Positions 34,973-43,408 of a stretch of 64,000 bases of DNA are shown here, one piece after another. The notes beneath the pieces were generated by a model, which ran no database searches, was not told where the DNA came from, and saw nothing but the letters and a program-made list of their open reading frames with translations. The number at the start of each line of letters is the position of its first letter. Position 1 is the first letter of the stretch. The translations under genes were made by a program, and so were the position numbers. This DNA comes from Billgrantia tianxiuensis (GTDB taxonomy: Bacteria; Pseudomonadota; Gammaproteobacteria; Pseudomonadales; Halomonadaceae): NCBI RefSeq assembly GCF_009834345.1, contig NZ_CP035042.1, forward strand, positions 3,968,001 to 4,032,000, given 5' to 3'.

Positions 34973-35114
34973 GGAAACGCTGAACAAATCGACGAGCGAG
35001 ATGAAGCACAAGGCGCACGGAGCGCAGGAACCGGAGCATATGGGGTATATGTGAGGATTCCGAGCGCCGCGCAACGTAGTGATTCGCGCGCGCAAACATT
35101 TGTGCAGTGTTTCC
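34973..35114. repeat. MITE-like element A (142 bp) with terminal inverted repeats and TTAG target duplication
   Basis: The left end GGAAACGCTGAACAAAT and the complement of the right end (GGAAACACTGCACAAAT) differ at 2 of 17 positions. TTAG flanks both ends directly (34969-34972 and 35115-35118), a target duplication of the YTAR kind used by IS5-group elements. The interior is non-coding and shares long stretches with the element at 45181-45402. In the 342 bp gap 34954-35295 nothing else stands out beyond the EamA leader. Confidence 0.82.
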
Positions 35115-35295
35115 TTAGCGTTGTGTATGGGAGTCTCGCTATATCAGGGTAGACCACGGTTTACGGATGCCAGCCGGAGTACGCAAACCGGATACGCTTA
35201 GCGTCCTCATGATTTGCATGGGCGAAGCAGCCCGATATCATGGGGCCTTTCGCTGCCCCGGCATCACGGGGCCACACCATGCTCGAGACATCGCC

Positions 35296-36195
35296 ATGCC
35301 GCTGCTCTATTTCCTGCCCCCGCTGGGTGCCGTGCTGATCTGGTCGGGTAACATGACCATCAACCAGCTCACCGTGGGCTCCATCGCGCCCAGCAGCATC
35401 GCCTTTCTGCGCTGGGTGCTGGCCCTGGCGATTCTCACTCCCTTTCTGCTGCCGGCCGCCTGGCGCCATCGCCACACCATCCGTCGCGAGTGGCTCAAGC
35501 TCGCCATTCTCGGCCTGCTCGGCATGGGGCTCTGGCAAGGACTCGCCTACGTGGCCGCAGAGACCACCTCGGCCACCAACATGGGCATTCTGGCCGCCAT
35601 GGTGCCGCTGCTCACGGTGCTGCTCAGTGCGCTGATCCTGCGCGAGGCACCGAGTCTCGGCGGTACGGTGGGCGGGCTCGTCGCCCTGTTCGGTGTGCTG
35701 ATACTGCTGGGACGCGGCGATCCGCTCTCGTTGCTCGAGCTGCGGGTAGCCCTCGGCGACCTGCTGATGGTGGTGGCGGCGACCTGCTACGCCCTCTACG
35801 GCGTGATGCTCAAGCGCTGGCCGCTGGATCTGCCACCCTGGGTGCTGCTCTATGCCCAGGTGGTTTTCGCCGTGCTGTTCCTGTTGCCACCCTACCTGAT
35901 GGGACCGATGACACCGGTGGACAGCCAGAACGTGTGGCTGATCCTCTACGCCGGCATTCCGGCCTCGATCGTCACCACCTTCCTGTGGATGCGTGCCATC
36001 CGTCAGATCGGCGCCAGCCAGGCCAGTATCTTCATCAACCTGATGCCGCTGTTCAGCGCGTTGATCGCCATGGCATTCCTCGGCGAACGCATTGCCCTGT
36101 TCCATCTGGTCGGCGGCGCGCTGGTGCTGGCCGGGGTACTCATGGCCCAGACCCTGACCCAGCCGCTGATACGCAGAGCCACCCGCAACATATGA
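35296..36195 (+). CDS. EamA/DMT family transporter
   Basis: This 299-residue inner-membrane protein of the drug/metabolite transporter superfamily has two EamA repeats of five helices (about 5-140 and 155-290), with conserved IAFLRWVLALAILTPFLLPA and the second-repeat FINLMPLFSALIAMAFLGER. Substrates in this family range from amino acids to metabolites and cannot be predicted. The start at 35296 begins directly with the first helix (MPLLYFLPPLGAVLIWSGNM); longer frames are unsupported. It overlaps the ChaC-like gene by 4 bp. Confidence 0.9.
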   Translation: MPLLYFLPPLGAVLIWSGNMTINQLTVGSIAPSSIAFLRWVLALAILTPFLLPAAWRHRHTIRREWLKLAILGLLGMGLWQGLAYVAAETTSATNMGILAAMVPLLTVLLSALILREAPSLGGTVGGLVALFGVLILLGRGDPLSLLELRVALGDLLMVVAATCYALYGVMLKRWPLDLPPWVLLYAQVVFAVLFLLPPYLMGPMTPVDSQNVWLILYAGIPASIVTTFLWMRAIRQIGASQASIFINLMPLFSALIAMAFLGERIALFHLVGGALVLAGVLMAQTLTQPLIRRATRNI

Positions 36196-36761
36196 CCGTC
36201 GATACCACCTCGCTCAACCAGGAGAGAAACTTCTTCACCACCGGCCAGACACTATGGTTGTTCGGCTACGGCTCGCTGATATGGAAAGCCGAGTTTCCCT
36301 TTCACGAGCGGCGCCCCGCCCATATCGTGGGCTGGGCCAGGCGCTTCTGGCAGGGTTCGCATGACCACCGCGGCACGCCAGAGGAACCGGGGCGCGTGGC
36401 CACCCTGGTCGAATCTCCCGGCGCGATCTGCCAAGGCATGGCCTACCGTATCGATGCCGACACGCTGGGCCCTCTGGATATTCGCGAAAAGAACGGCTAC
36501 CTGCGCGAGCGGGTAGTATTGCACTTCCATGACGGTAGCCACGCCGAAGGGCTGATCTATCTTGCCACGGAGGGTAACGCTGCCTTCCTCGGCGACGCCC
36601 CGCTTGAAGAGATGGCCCGGCAGATCGCCACCGCCCATGGTCCCAGCGGTGCCAATCGCGACTATCTTCTTCAACTCGCCGAAGCGTTGGAACACCTCGG
36701 CGCCGAGGACAGCCACGTATTCGGACTAGCGGCACGAGTAAGAAGCATAAAAGAGGCATAA
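36192..36761 (+). CDS. Glutathione-specific gamma-glutamylcyclotransferase (ChaC family)
   Basis: This 189-residue ChaC-family enzyme cleaves glutathione to 5-oxoproline and Cys-Gly. It carries the substrate loop LWLFGYGSLIWKAEFPF near residue 20, the RRPAHIVGWARRFWQGSHDH strand, and the catalytic-glutamate region DIREKNGYLRERV. Its ATG lies inside the stop of the EamA gene (ATGA), showing translational coupling. The downstream GGDEF remnant begins right after its stop. Confidence 0.9.
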   Translation: MTVDTTSLNQERNFFTTGQTLWLFGYGSLIWKAEFPFHERRPAHIVGWARRFWQGSHDHRGTPEEPGRVATLVESPGAICQGMAYRIDADTLGPLDIREKNGYLRERVVLHFHDGSHAEGLIYLATEGNAAFLGDAPLEEMARQIATAHGPSGANRDYLLQLAEALEHLGAEDSHVFGLAARVRSIKEA

Positions 36762-36851
36762 AAAGTAAAATTAGGCATCGGCCGGCCGAACATCGTCTTT
36801 TCACTGCGCTTTGGCTTCGCCGTCGTCTCGTCGCTGCTCTGCACTCTCGTC

Positions 36852-37646
36852 ATGGTGGCCTTCGTGGCGCCCTACGAACCCATGGAGGGAGAAGTGAAGA
36901 TCTACACCTTCGTCGTCTTTCTCTCCAGCGTTCTCTTCACTCTCGTGGCCAACTACCGTCTGGAAGCCAGCGAACGGCAATCTTACTTGTTGCTCCTGCG
37001 CGAGAAGCTACGGAACGAAGCCGCTCTTCAAGACAATCAGGCCCTGGCCAGGATCTCTGCCACCGACCCCTTGACCGGCGTGGCCAACCGCCGCCATTTC
37101 GACAGCATGCTGGCCCAGCGCTGGAGCGAGGCCATTGCCGAGCGTACGGTGATCGGCTTGCTGGTCATCGATATCGATTGCTTCAAGAACTACAACGATC
37201 GCTACGGCCATCTCCAGGGAGACGCCTGCCTGCGCCAGGTCGCCCTGGAGATGCAGCGCCATATCCGTCAGGAAGCCGACATGGTGGTGCGCTACGGTGG
37301 CGAGGAGTTCGTGGTGCTGCTGCCCAATGCTTCAGTCACTGCGGCCTTCCAGATCACCGAACGCATCCGCCAGGGCATCGAAGCATTGGCCATACCCAAC
37401 GAAGGCGTTACGCACTCGCCCGTGGTCACGGTCAGCATCGGTGTGGCCGTGATGCGCCCGGTCGCAGCCCTGGCTTCTTCGGCACTGCTCTCGCACGCCG
37501 ACGAGGCGCTCTACCAAGCCAAGCGCGAGGGGCGCAATCGCAGCGTACTGGCGCAACTGCAAGAAGGTGCGCCACCGGCCCGGACGCACAAGGGCATGCA
37601 CCATGCCACAGGCCTTTCCTCATCCGAAACCGAGACGAAACAGTGA
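36852..37646 (+). CDS. Diguanylate cyclase (GGDEF), N-terminally truncated
   Basis: A complete GGDEF domain is present, with the active-site GGEEF at residues 149-153 (ATG at 36852) and DPLTGVANRR at 72-81. It would make cyclic di-GMP. The frame is open back to the ChaC stop at 36761 and encodes a further membrane helix (IVFSLRFGFAVVSSLLCTLV), but has no ATG, GTG or TTG and no ribosome site there. Only two helices remain where such proteins usually have a longer membrane sensor. The gene therefore looks 5'-deleted, with the junction within 36762-36790. The RxxD inhibition site is not intact: the arginine position is Gln in QEADMVVRY. It may be a pseudogene. Confidence 0.72.
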   Translation: MVAFVAPYEPMEGEVKIYTFVVFLSSVLFTLVANYRLEASERQSYLLLLREKLRNEAALQDNQALARISATDPLTGVANRRHFDSMLAQRWSEAIAERTVIGLLVIDIDCFKNYNDRYGHLQGDACLRQVALEMQRHIRQEADMVVRYGGEEFVVLLPNASVTAAFQITERIRQGIEALAIPNEGVTHSPVVTVSIGVAVMRPVAALASSALLSHADEALYQAKREGRNRSVLAQLQEGAPPARTHKGMHHATGLSSSETETKQ

Positions 37647-37648
37647 CG

Positions 37649-38416
37649 CTACAGGACATACATGCGTAGCGGCATCCATAGGCCCATGCCGATCATGATC
37701 AGGTTCTCGGTCAGCGATACGAAGCCCAGCGGCACCTGGCTGTCGCCGCCCACGCAGGCGCACTTGAGTTCGCGCCTGTCGATATAGACCGCCTTGAACA
37801 CCGAGACGGCGCCTACCGTACCGATGAACAGTGCGACGGGCGCGGCCAGCCACACCAGGGCACCGGCCAGCATCAGGATGCCTGCCAGCGTCTCGGCATA
37901 GGGATACACGTAGCCGTAGCGCACCTGGCGCTGAGCCAGCAGATCGTAGTTGAGGAACATGGTGCTGAAGCTCTCCACGTCCTTGAGCTTCTGCAGCCCC
38001 AGCAGGGTCATGGCAATGGCCACGAAGTACTCCGGCATTCTCGCGCTCAGCAAGGAGCCGGTCGCGGTCCAGCTGACGGCGAACCCCATCAGCAGCGCCG
38101 TGGCGAATAGGGCGATCACCGGCTGGTAGGTGGTCTCGTCCTCGCCCGGCGAGTCCAAGCCGAAATGCTCGCGCAGCTCGTCATAACCGCCAATGCGCTG
38201 GCCGTCGATGAAGGCCTGGGGCGTTGTATCGACGTCATGCTTCTCCTTGAATTCCTCCGTCTCCTCGCGCGTGGTCAGGTGGTGATCCTCCACCTCGAAG
38301 CCTTTCCTCTCCAGCAGGTCCTTGCTCTTAAGGCCGAAGGGGCACAGGTGCTCTTTCATGACCATGCGGTATAGCTTGGCCTGCTTGACCTGCCCTGCTG
38401 TCTGTCCGTGAGCCAT
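37649..38416 (-). CDS. Glutaredoxin-MauE/DoxX-like membrane fusion protein
   Basis: This 255-residue protein has an N-terminal glutaredoxin-like domain (about residues 12-90) with a CPFG active site (LCPFGLKSKDLLERKG) and the cis-proline region TTPQAFIDGQRIGGYDEL. A C-terminal MauE-like membrane domain of four to five helices follows, with GLQKLKDVESFSTMFLNYDL and a terminal CACVGG pair. Such fusions probably move reducing equivalents across the membrane or between thiols. The single N-terminal cysteine indicates a monothiol-type chemistry. The start at 38416 has AAGGAGA 6 nt upstream. Confidence 0.82.
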   Translation of the reverse strand: MAHGQTAGQVKQAKLYRMVMKEHLCPFGLKSKDLLERKGFEVEDHHLTTREETEEFKEKHDVDTTPQAFIDGQRIGGYDELREHFGLDSPGEDETTYQPVIALFATALLMGFAVSWTATGSLLSARMPEYFVAIAMTLLGLQKLKDVESFSTMFLNYDLLAQRQVRYGYVYPYAETLAGILMLAGALVWLAAPVALFIGTVGAVSVFKAVYIDRRELKCACVGGDSQVPLGFVSLTENLIMIGMGLWMPLRMYVL

Positions 38417-38509
38417 GGCATCTCTCCTTGGGTCATGCATTCACCCCCAAGGGTAGTCAATCGACAGCGGTGGTGAACCTTCAGTGGTGGGCACGGCGGG
38501 ATCGCCCAA

Positions 38510-38552
38510 AGCACCGTCGGCTCACCGGAAGAATCTGTGAGCCGACGGTGCT
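38510..38552 (-). terminator. Strong hairpin terminator downstream of the symporter gene
   Basis: AGCACCGTCGGCTCAC pairs perfectly with GTGAGCCGACGGTGCT (16 bp, 11-nt loop), 36 bp past the symporter stop. The U tract on the minus-strand transcript is short (TTGGG), but the stem is exceptionally stable. Confidence 0.78.
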
Positions 38553-38587
38553 AACGCCAAGGGTTGCTGAGACTTCCCCAGGCGGAA

Positions 38588-39868
38588 TCAGACTACGCTG
38601 ACCTTCGCAGCGGAGTGCGCGCGGTTGTAGACGCTTTCATCGAGCTCGCTTTCACTCTTGCCGACCAGCACCGACACCATCAGGTCGCCGCAGACATTCA
38701 CCGTGGTACGGGCCATGTCCAGGATGCGGTCGATACCGGCGATGATTGCCAGACCCTCCAGGGGCAGGCCCACGGTGGTCAGCACCAGCGACAGCATGAT
38801 CAGCCCCGCCCCCGGCACGCCGGCGGTCCCGATCGACGCCAGGGTGGCGGTCATGACGATCAGCAGGTAGTCGGAAAACGCCAGATCGATGCCGAAGGCC
38901 TGGGCGATGAACAGGGCACAGACGCCCTGGTAGAGGGCGGTACCGTCCATGTTGATGGTGGCGCCCAACGGCAGGACGAAGCTGGAGACCCCCTTGGAGA
39001 CCCCGAACTCTTCACGCGCGGCCTTGATGGAAGCCGGCAGGGTACCGGCGCTGCTGGTGGTGGTGAAGGCTACCGCCGCAGGATTGATCACCCCCTTGAG
39101 ATAGCGCACCGGGTTCAGGCGCCCCAGGCTGCTGATCAGGCCGCTATAGAACACCACGACGTGAATGACACAGCCGATGTAGACCACGGCGATGACCTTG
39201 ATCAGCGGCAGCAGGATACCGATGCCATAGGTGCCGGCCACCCAGGCCATCAGGCCGAACACGCCGTAGGGAGCCAGTTTCATGACCAGCTCGGTCAGCT
39301 TGTACATGGCTTCCGCCAGGCTCTCGAAGATCTGCACCGCCGGCTTGGCCTTCTCACCGCACAGGTTCAGGGCGATGCCCAATCCCAAGGCGAATACGAT
39401 GATCTGCAGGATATTGCCGGTCGCCAGCGCATCGACCGGATTGGTCGGAATCATGTTGAGCAGCGTTTCGACCAGAGTTGGCGCGTCGCTGGCGGAAGGC
39501 GCACTGCCGGCGGCCACCATGTTGACACCCGTTCCCGGTGCGAAAAGCGTGCCCATGCCAAGGCCGATGCTGATCGCCACGGCCGTGGTGCCAAGATAGA
39601 GCGCCAGGGACTTGAGGCCGATGCGTCCCAGCTTGCGAGTGTCCTGCATCGAGGTGACGCCAGTCACCAGCGAGCAGAACACCAGCGGTACGATGAGCAT
39701 CTTGATGGCGTTGAGGAAGAGCGTTCCGATCGGCTTCAGCAGTTCGGCATCGGGGCCCAGGATCACCCCTGCCAGCATGCCGAGGCCCATGCCGATCAGA
39801 ATCTTCTTCCACAGCGCCAGCCTGCTCCAGAAACCGGCAGGACGGGACTCGGTAATAGTGGAATCCAT
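38588..39868 (-). CDS. Dicarboxylate/amino acid:cation symporter (DAACS family)
   Basis: This 426-residue GltP/DctA-type symporter for glutamate, aspartate or C4-dicarboxylates has 8 helices plus two re-entrant hairpins. The hairpin-1 motif AVAFTTTSSAGTLPASIKAA and the helix-7 NMDGTALYQGVCALFIAQ are intact. The start at 39868 has AAGGAG 5 nt upstream. A sigma-54 promoter lies about 80-95 bp upstream and the NtrC-type regulator and sensor kinase genes follow in the same direction, paralleling the dctA-dctBD logic. Substrate choice between amino acid and dicarboxylate is open. Confidence 0.92.
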   Translation of the reverse strand: MDSTITESRPAGFWSRLALWKKILIGMGLGMLAGVILGPDAELLKPIGTLFLNAIKMLIVPLVFCSLVTGVTSMQDTRKLGRIGLKSLALYLGTTAVAISIGLGMGTLFAPGTGVNMVAAGSAPSASDAPTLVETLLNMIPTNPVDALATGNILQIIVFALGLGIALNLCGEKAKPAVQIFESLAEAMYKLTELVMKLAPYGVFGLMAWVAGTYGIGILLPLIKVIAVVYIGCVIHVVVFYSGLISSLGRLNPVRYLKGVINPAAVAFTTTSSAGTLPASIKAAREEFGVSKGVSSFVLPLGATINMDGTALYQGVCALFIAQAFGIDLAFSDYLLIVMTATLASIGTAGVPGAGLIMLSLVLTTVGLPLEGLAIIAGIDRILDMARTTVNVCGDLMVSVLVGKSESELDESVYNRAHSAAKVSVV

Positions 39869-39948
39869 GTCTACTCCTTTGTCGTTGTGGTCTGTCAGGG
39901 TGTCGAGTGCCACGGCAGCAATCCGCCTTGGCTCAACCCGTAGGGAAC

Positions 39949-39964
39949 AGCAAGAAAGTTGCCA
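39949..39964 (-). promoter_or_regulatory. Sigma-54 (-24/-12) promoter of the symporter gene
   Basis: Read on the minus strand, TGGCAACTTTCTTGCT matches the consensus TGGCACGNNNNTTGCW with the required 10 bp between GG and GC. It lies 80 bp upstream of the symporter ATG, so the transcript would have a leader of roughly 70 nt. The adjacent regulator gene encodes a GAFTGA-type sigma-54 activator. Confidence 0.75.
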
Positions 39965-40118
39965 ACCCAGAAAAACCAAGGGCAACCTTTTGTTTTCACG
40001 TAGGTATCGAGAAGAGAGCAGCGACAGGAACAGGCGTCGGAAGGGCTATAACGAAAGTCATGGCGAGGCCGCGACCTCCCCCGTTGAGTCTTTTTATTTC
40101 AATAGCTTGAAAGAGGAA

Positions 40119-40146
40119 AACCAAGGTTATAGCCATAACCTTGGTT
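40119..40146. promoter_or_regulatory. Perfect 28-bp palindrome: enhancer site or terminator
   Basis: AACCAAGGTTAT-AGCC-ATAACCTTGGTT is a perfect 12-bp inverted repeat, 10 bp after the regulator stop and about 155-170 bp upstream of the sigma-54 promoter. This is the right distance for an enhancer-binding protein. A partial copy (AACCAAGG then ACCTT) occurs near 39975. It could also end the regulator transcript, since a U-rich stretch follows on the minus strand. Both roles may apply. Confidence 0.6.
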
Positions 40147-40155
40147 ATAGGGGTC

Positions 40156-41568
40156 TCACGACGACTGGGATTTCTTCAGTCGCTTGCTCAATGCCGGCTG
40201 GGAGATCCCCAGCAGGCGCGAAGCCAGGGACTGGTTCCCTTGGGCGCGCTTCATCGCTTCGGCGACCAGCAGGTCGGCCACCTCCTGCAGCGAGGGCAAG
40301 GGTCGCTCGGCAGCAAAGAGCGGTGCGTCGCTCTGCGCAGCGGGGTTCGCCGGGGCCGTGTCCTGCCCGATCACCCGACGGAACACCTCCATCGACAATA
40401 CACCGCCCTGGTGACGGCTGAGGGCGTCGAAGCAGAGGGCGCGCAGCTCCCTGATGTTGCCGGGAAAGGCGTAGTGGCGCAGCAGTGCCGGCAGCTCCTT
40501 GGGCACCGTCGGCTTGTTGCGCCCGAGCTCCTCGGCGGCCTCGGCGAGGAAGTAATCCAGCAGCAGCGGAATGTCCCCCAGGCGCTGGCGCAGCGGAGGC
40601 AGCTCCACCTGGTGAGTGCGCAGGCGGTAGTAGAGGTCCTTGCGGAAGCTGCCGTCACGCTGCTTCCGCTCCAGATCCTGGTGGGTCGCCACCAGCACCC
40701 GGGCGTGGAGCCGCTTGGGCCGGTCGCTGCCGAGTGGGTAGTATTCGCCCTCCTGCAGCAGACGCAGCAGCTTGATCTGCGATGCCAGGCTGAGGTCCCC
40801 GATCTCGTCCAGCAGCAGGGTGCCACCGCTGGCCTGGTCGATCATTCCCGCGCGCGCCTTGTCGGCGCCGGTAAAGGCGCCGCGCTTGTGGCCGAACAGG
40901 GTGTCGGCAAAGATGCCATCGTCGAGGCCGGCCACGTTGACGCAGACCAGTGGCCCGCTGCGCCCGCTCAATACATGGATGGCACGGGCGATCGCCTCCT
41001 TGCCGGTGCCGCTCTCGCCGCTGATCAGTACAGGTTGGCTGCTTGCCGAGATCACCTCGAGGTACTGGAACACCGAGCGCATGCCTTTGTCCTGCGTCAC
41101 GATGTCGGCAAACACCTCCGGCCGGTCGAGCGTATCGCTGAGGAAGCGGCGGCGCATCTCCAGGTTTTCCAGGCGCATCTCCTGCATTCGGATCGCCCGG
41201 TGAATGCCGTCGATCAGGCGGCTCTCCTCGGTGGTCTTGATGAAGTAGTCATGCGCGCCGAGGCGCATACAGTTCACTGCCGTTTCCAGCTGGTTCAGGC
41301 CGCTGACGACGATTACTCCGATCTCCGGGTGCTCCTCGACGATCTGGCGCAGCAGCGCTTCACCGGAGAGATGGGGCATGGTCAGGTCGAGCAGCACCAG
41401 TCCGATCGGTTCCCGGGCGAGGGTCTGCATGACATCGCGGCTGTCCTGGCACTGGTAGAGATGATTGATTCCCGCCTGGCTCTCCAGCATCAGGCTGAAG
41501 CTGCGCAGGAAGGAGGCTTCGTCGTCGACCAGCAGTATGCCGAAGGAGGGGTAGAGGTTACTGCTCAT
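40156..41568 (-). CDS. Sigma-54-dependent response regulator (NtrC family)
   Basis: This 470-residue regulator comprises a receiver domain (1-125, phospho-acceptor Asp61 in GLVLLDLTMP), an AAA+ domain (about 150-380) with Walker A GESGTGKEA, the sigma-54 contact loop GAFTGA and Walker B GGTLLLDEIGDL, and a C-terminal Fis-type HTH (QSLASRLLGISQPALSKRLK). Its start overlaps the kinase stop by 11 bp. It should activate the sigma-54 promoter at 39949, controlling the symporter. Confidence 0.94.
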   Translation of the reverse strand: MSSNLYPSFGILLVDDEASFLRSFSLMLESQAGINHLYQCQDSRDVMQTLAREPIGLVLLDLTMPHLSGEALLRQIVEEHPEIGVIVVSGLNQLETAVNCMRLGAHDYFIKTTEESRLIDGIHRAIRMQEMRLENLEMRRRFLSDTLDRPEVFADIVTQDKGMRSVFQYLEVISASSQPVLISGESGTGKEAIARAIHVLSGRSGPLVCVNVAGLDDGIFADTLFGHKRGAFTGADKARAGMIDQASGGTLLLDEIGDLSLASQIKLLRLLQEGEYYPLGSDRPKRLHARVLVATHQDLERKQRDGSFRKDLYYRLRTHQVELPPLRQRLGDIPLLLDYFLAEAAEELGRNKPTVPKELPALLRHYAFPGNIRELRALCFDALSRHQGGVLSMEVFRRVIGQDTAPANPAAQSDAPLFAAERPLPSLQEVADLLVAEAMKRAQGNQSLASRLLGISQPALSKRLKKSQSS

Positions 41569-43258
41569 GGGTCGCTGCTCCCCGCTGGATCGGTAGCGCC
41601 AGCACCGCGCAAGTCCCTTTGCCGGGTGCAGAATCGTGACTCAAGGTACCACCGTGCTCCTGAACGATGCTGAGGGATACCGACAGGCCAAGCCCCATTC
41701 CGCCCTGGTCCCGCTTGGTGGTAAAGAAGGGGTCGCTGAGCCGCGAAAGGTTCTGCGGTTCGATGCCGCGCCCCTCATCGCGGACTTCGAGGCATAGCAG
41801 ACGGCTGCCGGCATCGTGATAGGTTGCCACGCAGACGGCCTGGTCGCGAGAATCCAGCGCCTGGCAGGCATTGACGATCAGGTTGATCACCACCTGCTCG
41901 ATCTTCTGGGCGTTGCCCCGGCAGCGCGGCACCGCTGGCGCGTAGCGGACCTCGAAGCGATCGGTGGAGTTGCGGATGGTGCTATCGACCAGGCGAATGG
42001 CGGCGGCCACCACCTCGTTGAGGTCCACCGACTCGTTCAGCTCGACAGGCCCCTGGCGGGCGAAATCCCGCAGATCGTCAACGATCCGGCGAATGCGCTG
42101 CGCGCCGCTGGAGATGTCCTCCAGCATGCGCGGTATCTCCTTGCTCATGCGGCTGTAGGGCAAGTGGCCCAGCAGGAAGTCGCCGTGCTGTTCATAATAC
42201 GCCTCGTACGCCTCCTCGCTGTCGCGCAGCACCTCCTTGAGCATCGCCAGGTTCATCGTCACCAGGCTGCAGGGGTTGTTGATCTCGTGCGCCACGCCCG
42301 ATACCAGTACCCCCAGCGAGGTCATCTTGTCGGTCTGGATCAGCTTTTGTTGCTGGACCTGCAGCTCCTGCGTACGCCGGGCGACCTCGCGGGTGAGCAT
42401 CCGGTTCCAGATCACGATGCCGCCCAGGATCACCAGCAGCAGCACCGAGATCGCCGCCGCGCCCTGGCCAATCTTCTTCCAGGGCATGCCCTGGCGTTCC
42501 AGCGGCCCCAGCCATCGGTCGTAGATCTCCTGCTGCCGTCCGGTGTTGCGGAGGATCGCCAGTCCTTCGCTGAACTGCGCCAGCAGCTCCTCGTTGCCCT
42601 TGAGCACGCTGTAGCCGTAGCGTCGCGCGGCAAAGGTCTTGCCTATCGGCCTGATATTCGAGAGCTCCAGCTCACGGCCGAGATAGAGCCCCGGCAGATT
42701 CGCAACCAGCGCATAGTCATGCTTGCCGGAGGCCAGCAGGCGCAGCGCATCGGCATGGGCCTCGACCGGAACCAGCCGGGCGCCGACGTCGTGCTGCAGC
42801 ATCAGGTCGTGCATGACGCCGTTCTCCTGCACGATCACCTCCTTGCCGCGCAGCTCCTGCAGATCATTGATCGCCGCCTCTCCCCTGCGCGCGAAGACCG
42901 ACTGGTGGACGATGGCATGCGGAGGCGCGAAGTCGTACAGCTCGGCCCGCTCGGGTGAATGAGCCATCCCCTGGAGCACATCGATCTCACCCTCCGCCAA
43001 AAGCTGGCGCATCTCGGCCCAGTTGCCCAGCCGAATCTCCACCTCGATGCCCATCACCTCGGCGATCGCCCGGGTCAGGTCGGTGTTGTAGCCGGCCGGC
43101 TGCCCCTCCTTGTCGAGGAACTCGTAGGGCGGATAGTTGTGGTCGCCGCCAACCACGATGACCCGATTCTGGGCAACGGCCACGCCACCGCCGGTCGCCA
43201 GCGACAGAACCAGAGCGAACAGGCAAGCCAGCACGCCGCGATACAGGGAAGGAACCAT
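41558..43258 (-). CDS. Sensor histidine kinase with periplasmic SBP_bac_3 sensor domain
   Basis: This 566-residue kinase has a signal/first helix (about 1-29), one periplasmic amino-acid-binding-protein-like domain (VVGGDHNYPPYEFLDKEGQP; IDVLQGMAHSPERAELYDFA), a second membrane helix (GAAAISVLLLVILGGIVIWN), a HisKA domain with the phospho-His in VSGVAHEINNP, and HATPase boxes INLIVNACQAL, DEGRGI and MGLGLSVSLSIV. It differs from DctB, which senses with PAS-like folds. The binding-protein-type sensor suggests recognition of an amino acid. The start at 43258 (MVPSLYRGV) leads directly into the signal helix; a longer frame is possible. Confidence 0.92.
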   Translation of the reverse strand: MVPSLYRGVLACLFALVLSLATGGGVAVAQNRVIVVGGDHNYPPYEFLDKEGQPAGYNTDLTRAIAEVMGIEVEIRLGNWAEMRQLLAEGEIDVLQGMAHSPERAELYDFAPPHAIVHQSVFARRGEAAINDLQELRGKEVIVQENGVMHDLMLQHDVGARLVPVEAHADALRLLASGKHDYALVANLPGLYLGRELELSNIRPIGKTFAARRYGYSVLKGNEELLAQFSEGLAILRNTGRQQEIYDRWLGPLERQGMPWKKIGQGAAAISVLLLVILGGIVIWNRMLTREVARRTQELQVQQQKLIQTDKMTSLGVLVSGVAHEINNPCSLVTMNLAMLKEVLRDSEEAYEAYYEQHGDFLLGHLPYSRMSKEIPRMLEDISSGAQRIRRIVDDLRDFARQGPVELNESVDLNEVVAAAIRLVDSTIRNSTDRFEVRYAPAVPRCRGNAQKIEQVVINLIVNACQALDSRDQAVCVATYHDAGSRLLCLEVRDEGRGIEPQNLSRLSDPFFTTKRDQGGMGLGLSVSLSIVQEHGGTLSHDSAPGKGTCAVLALPIQRGAATHEQ

Positions 43259-43408
43259 TGGACAACTCCGAACGCACCCAACGTCAACGGCATGACGGAA
43301 CGCGTCAGATACGCTGCCCACGGTGCTTTTCGGGCCTATTTTACCTCAACCCAAACGCCGATGGTTTCCTGTCGCCGGGAGGTACAGGCGTGAGCGTGTG
43401 GTGCTGGC

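Noticed and set aside
36235..36804. Minus-strand frame across ChaC and the GGDEF junction
   Set aside because: Shadow of ChaC; the ChaC motifs are on the plus strand.
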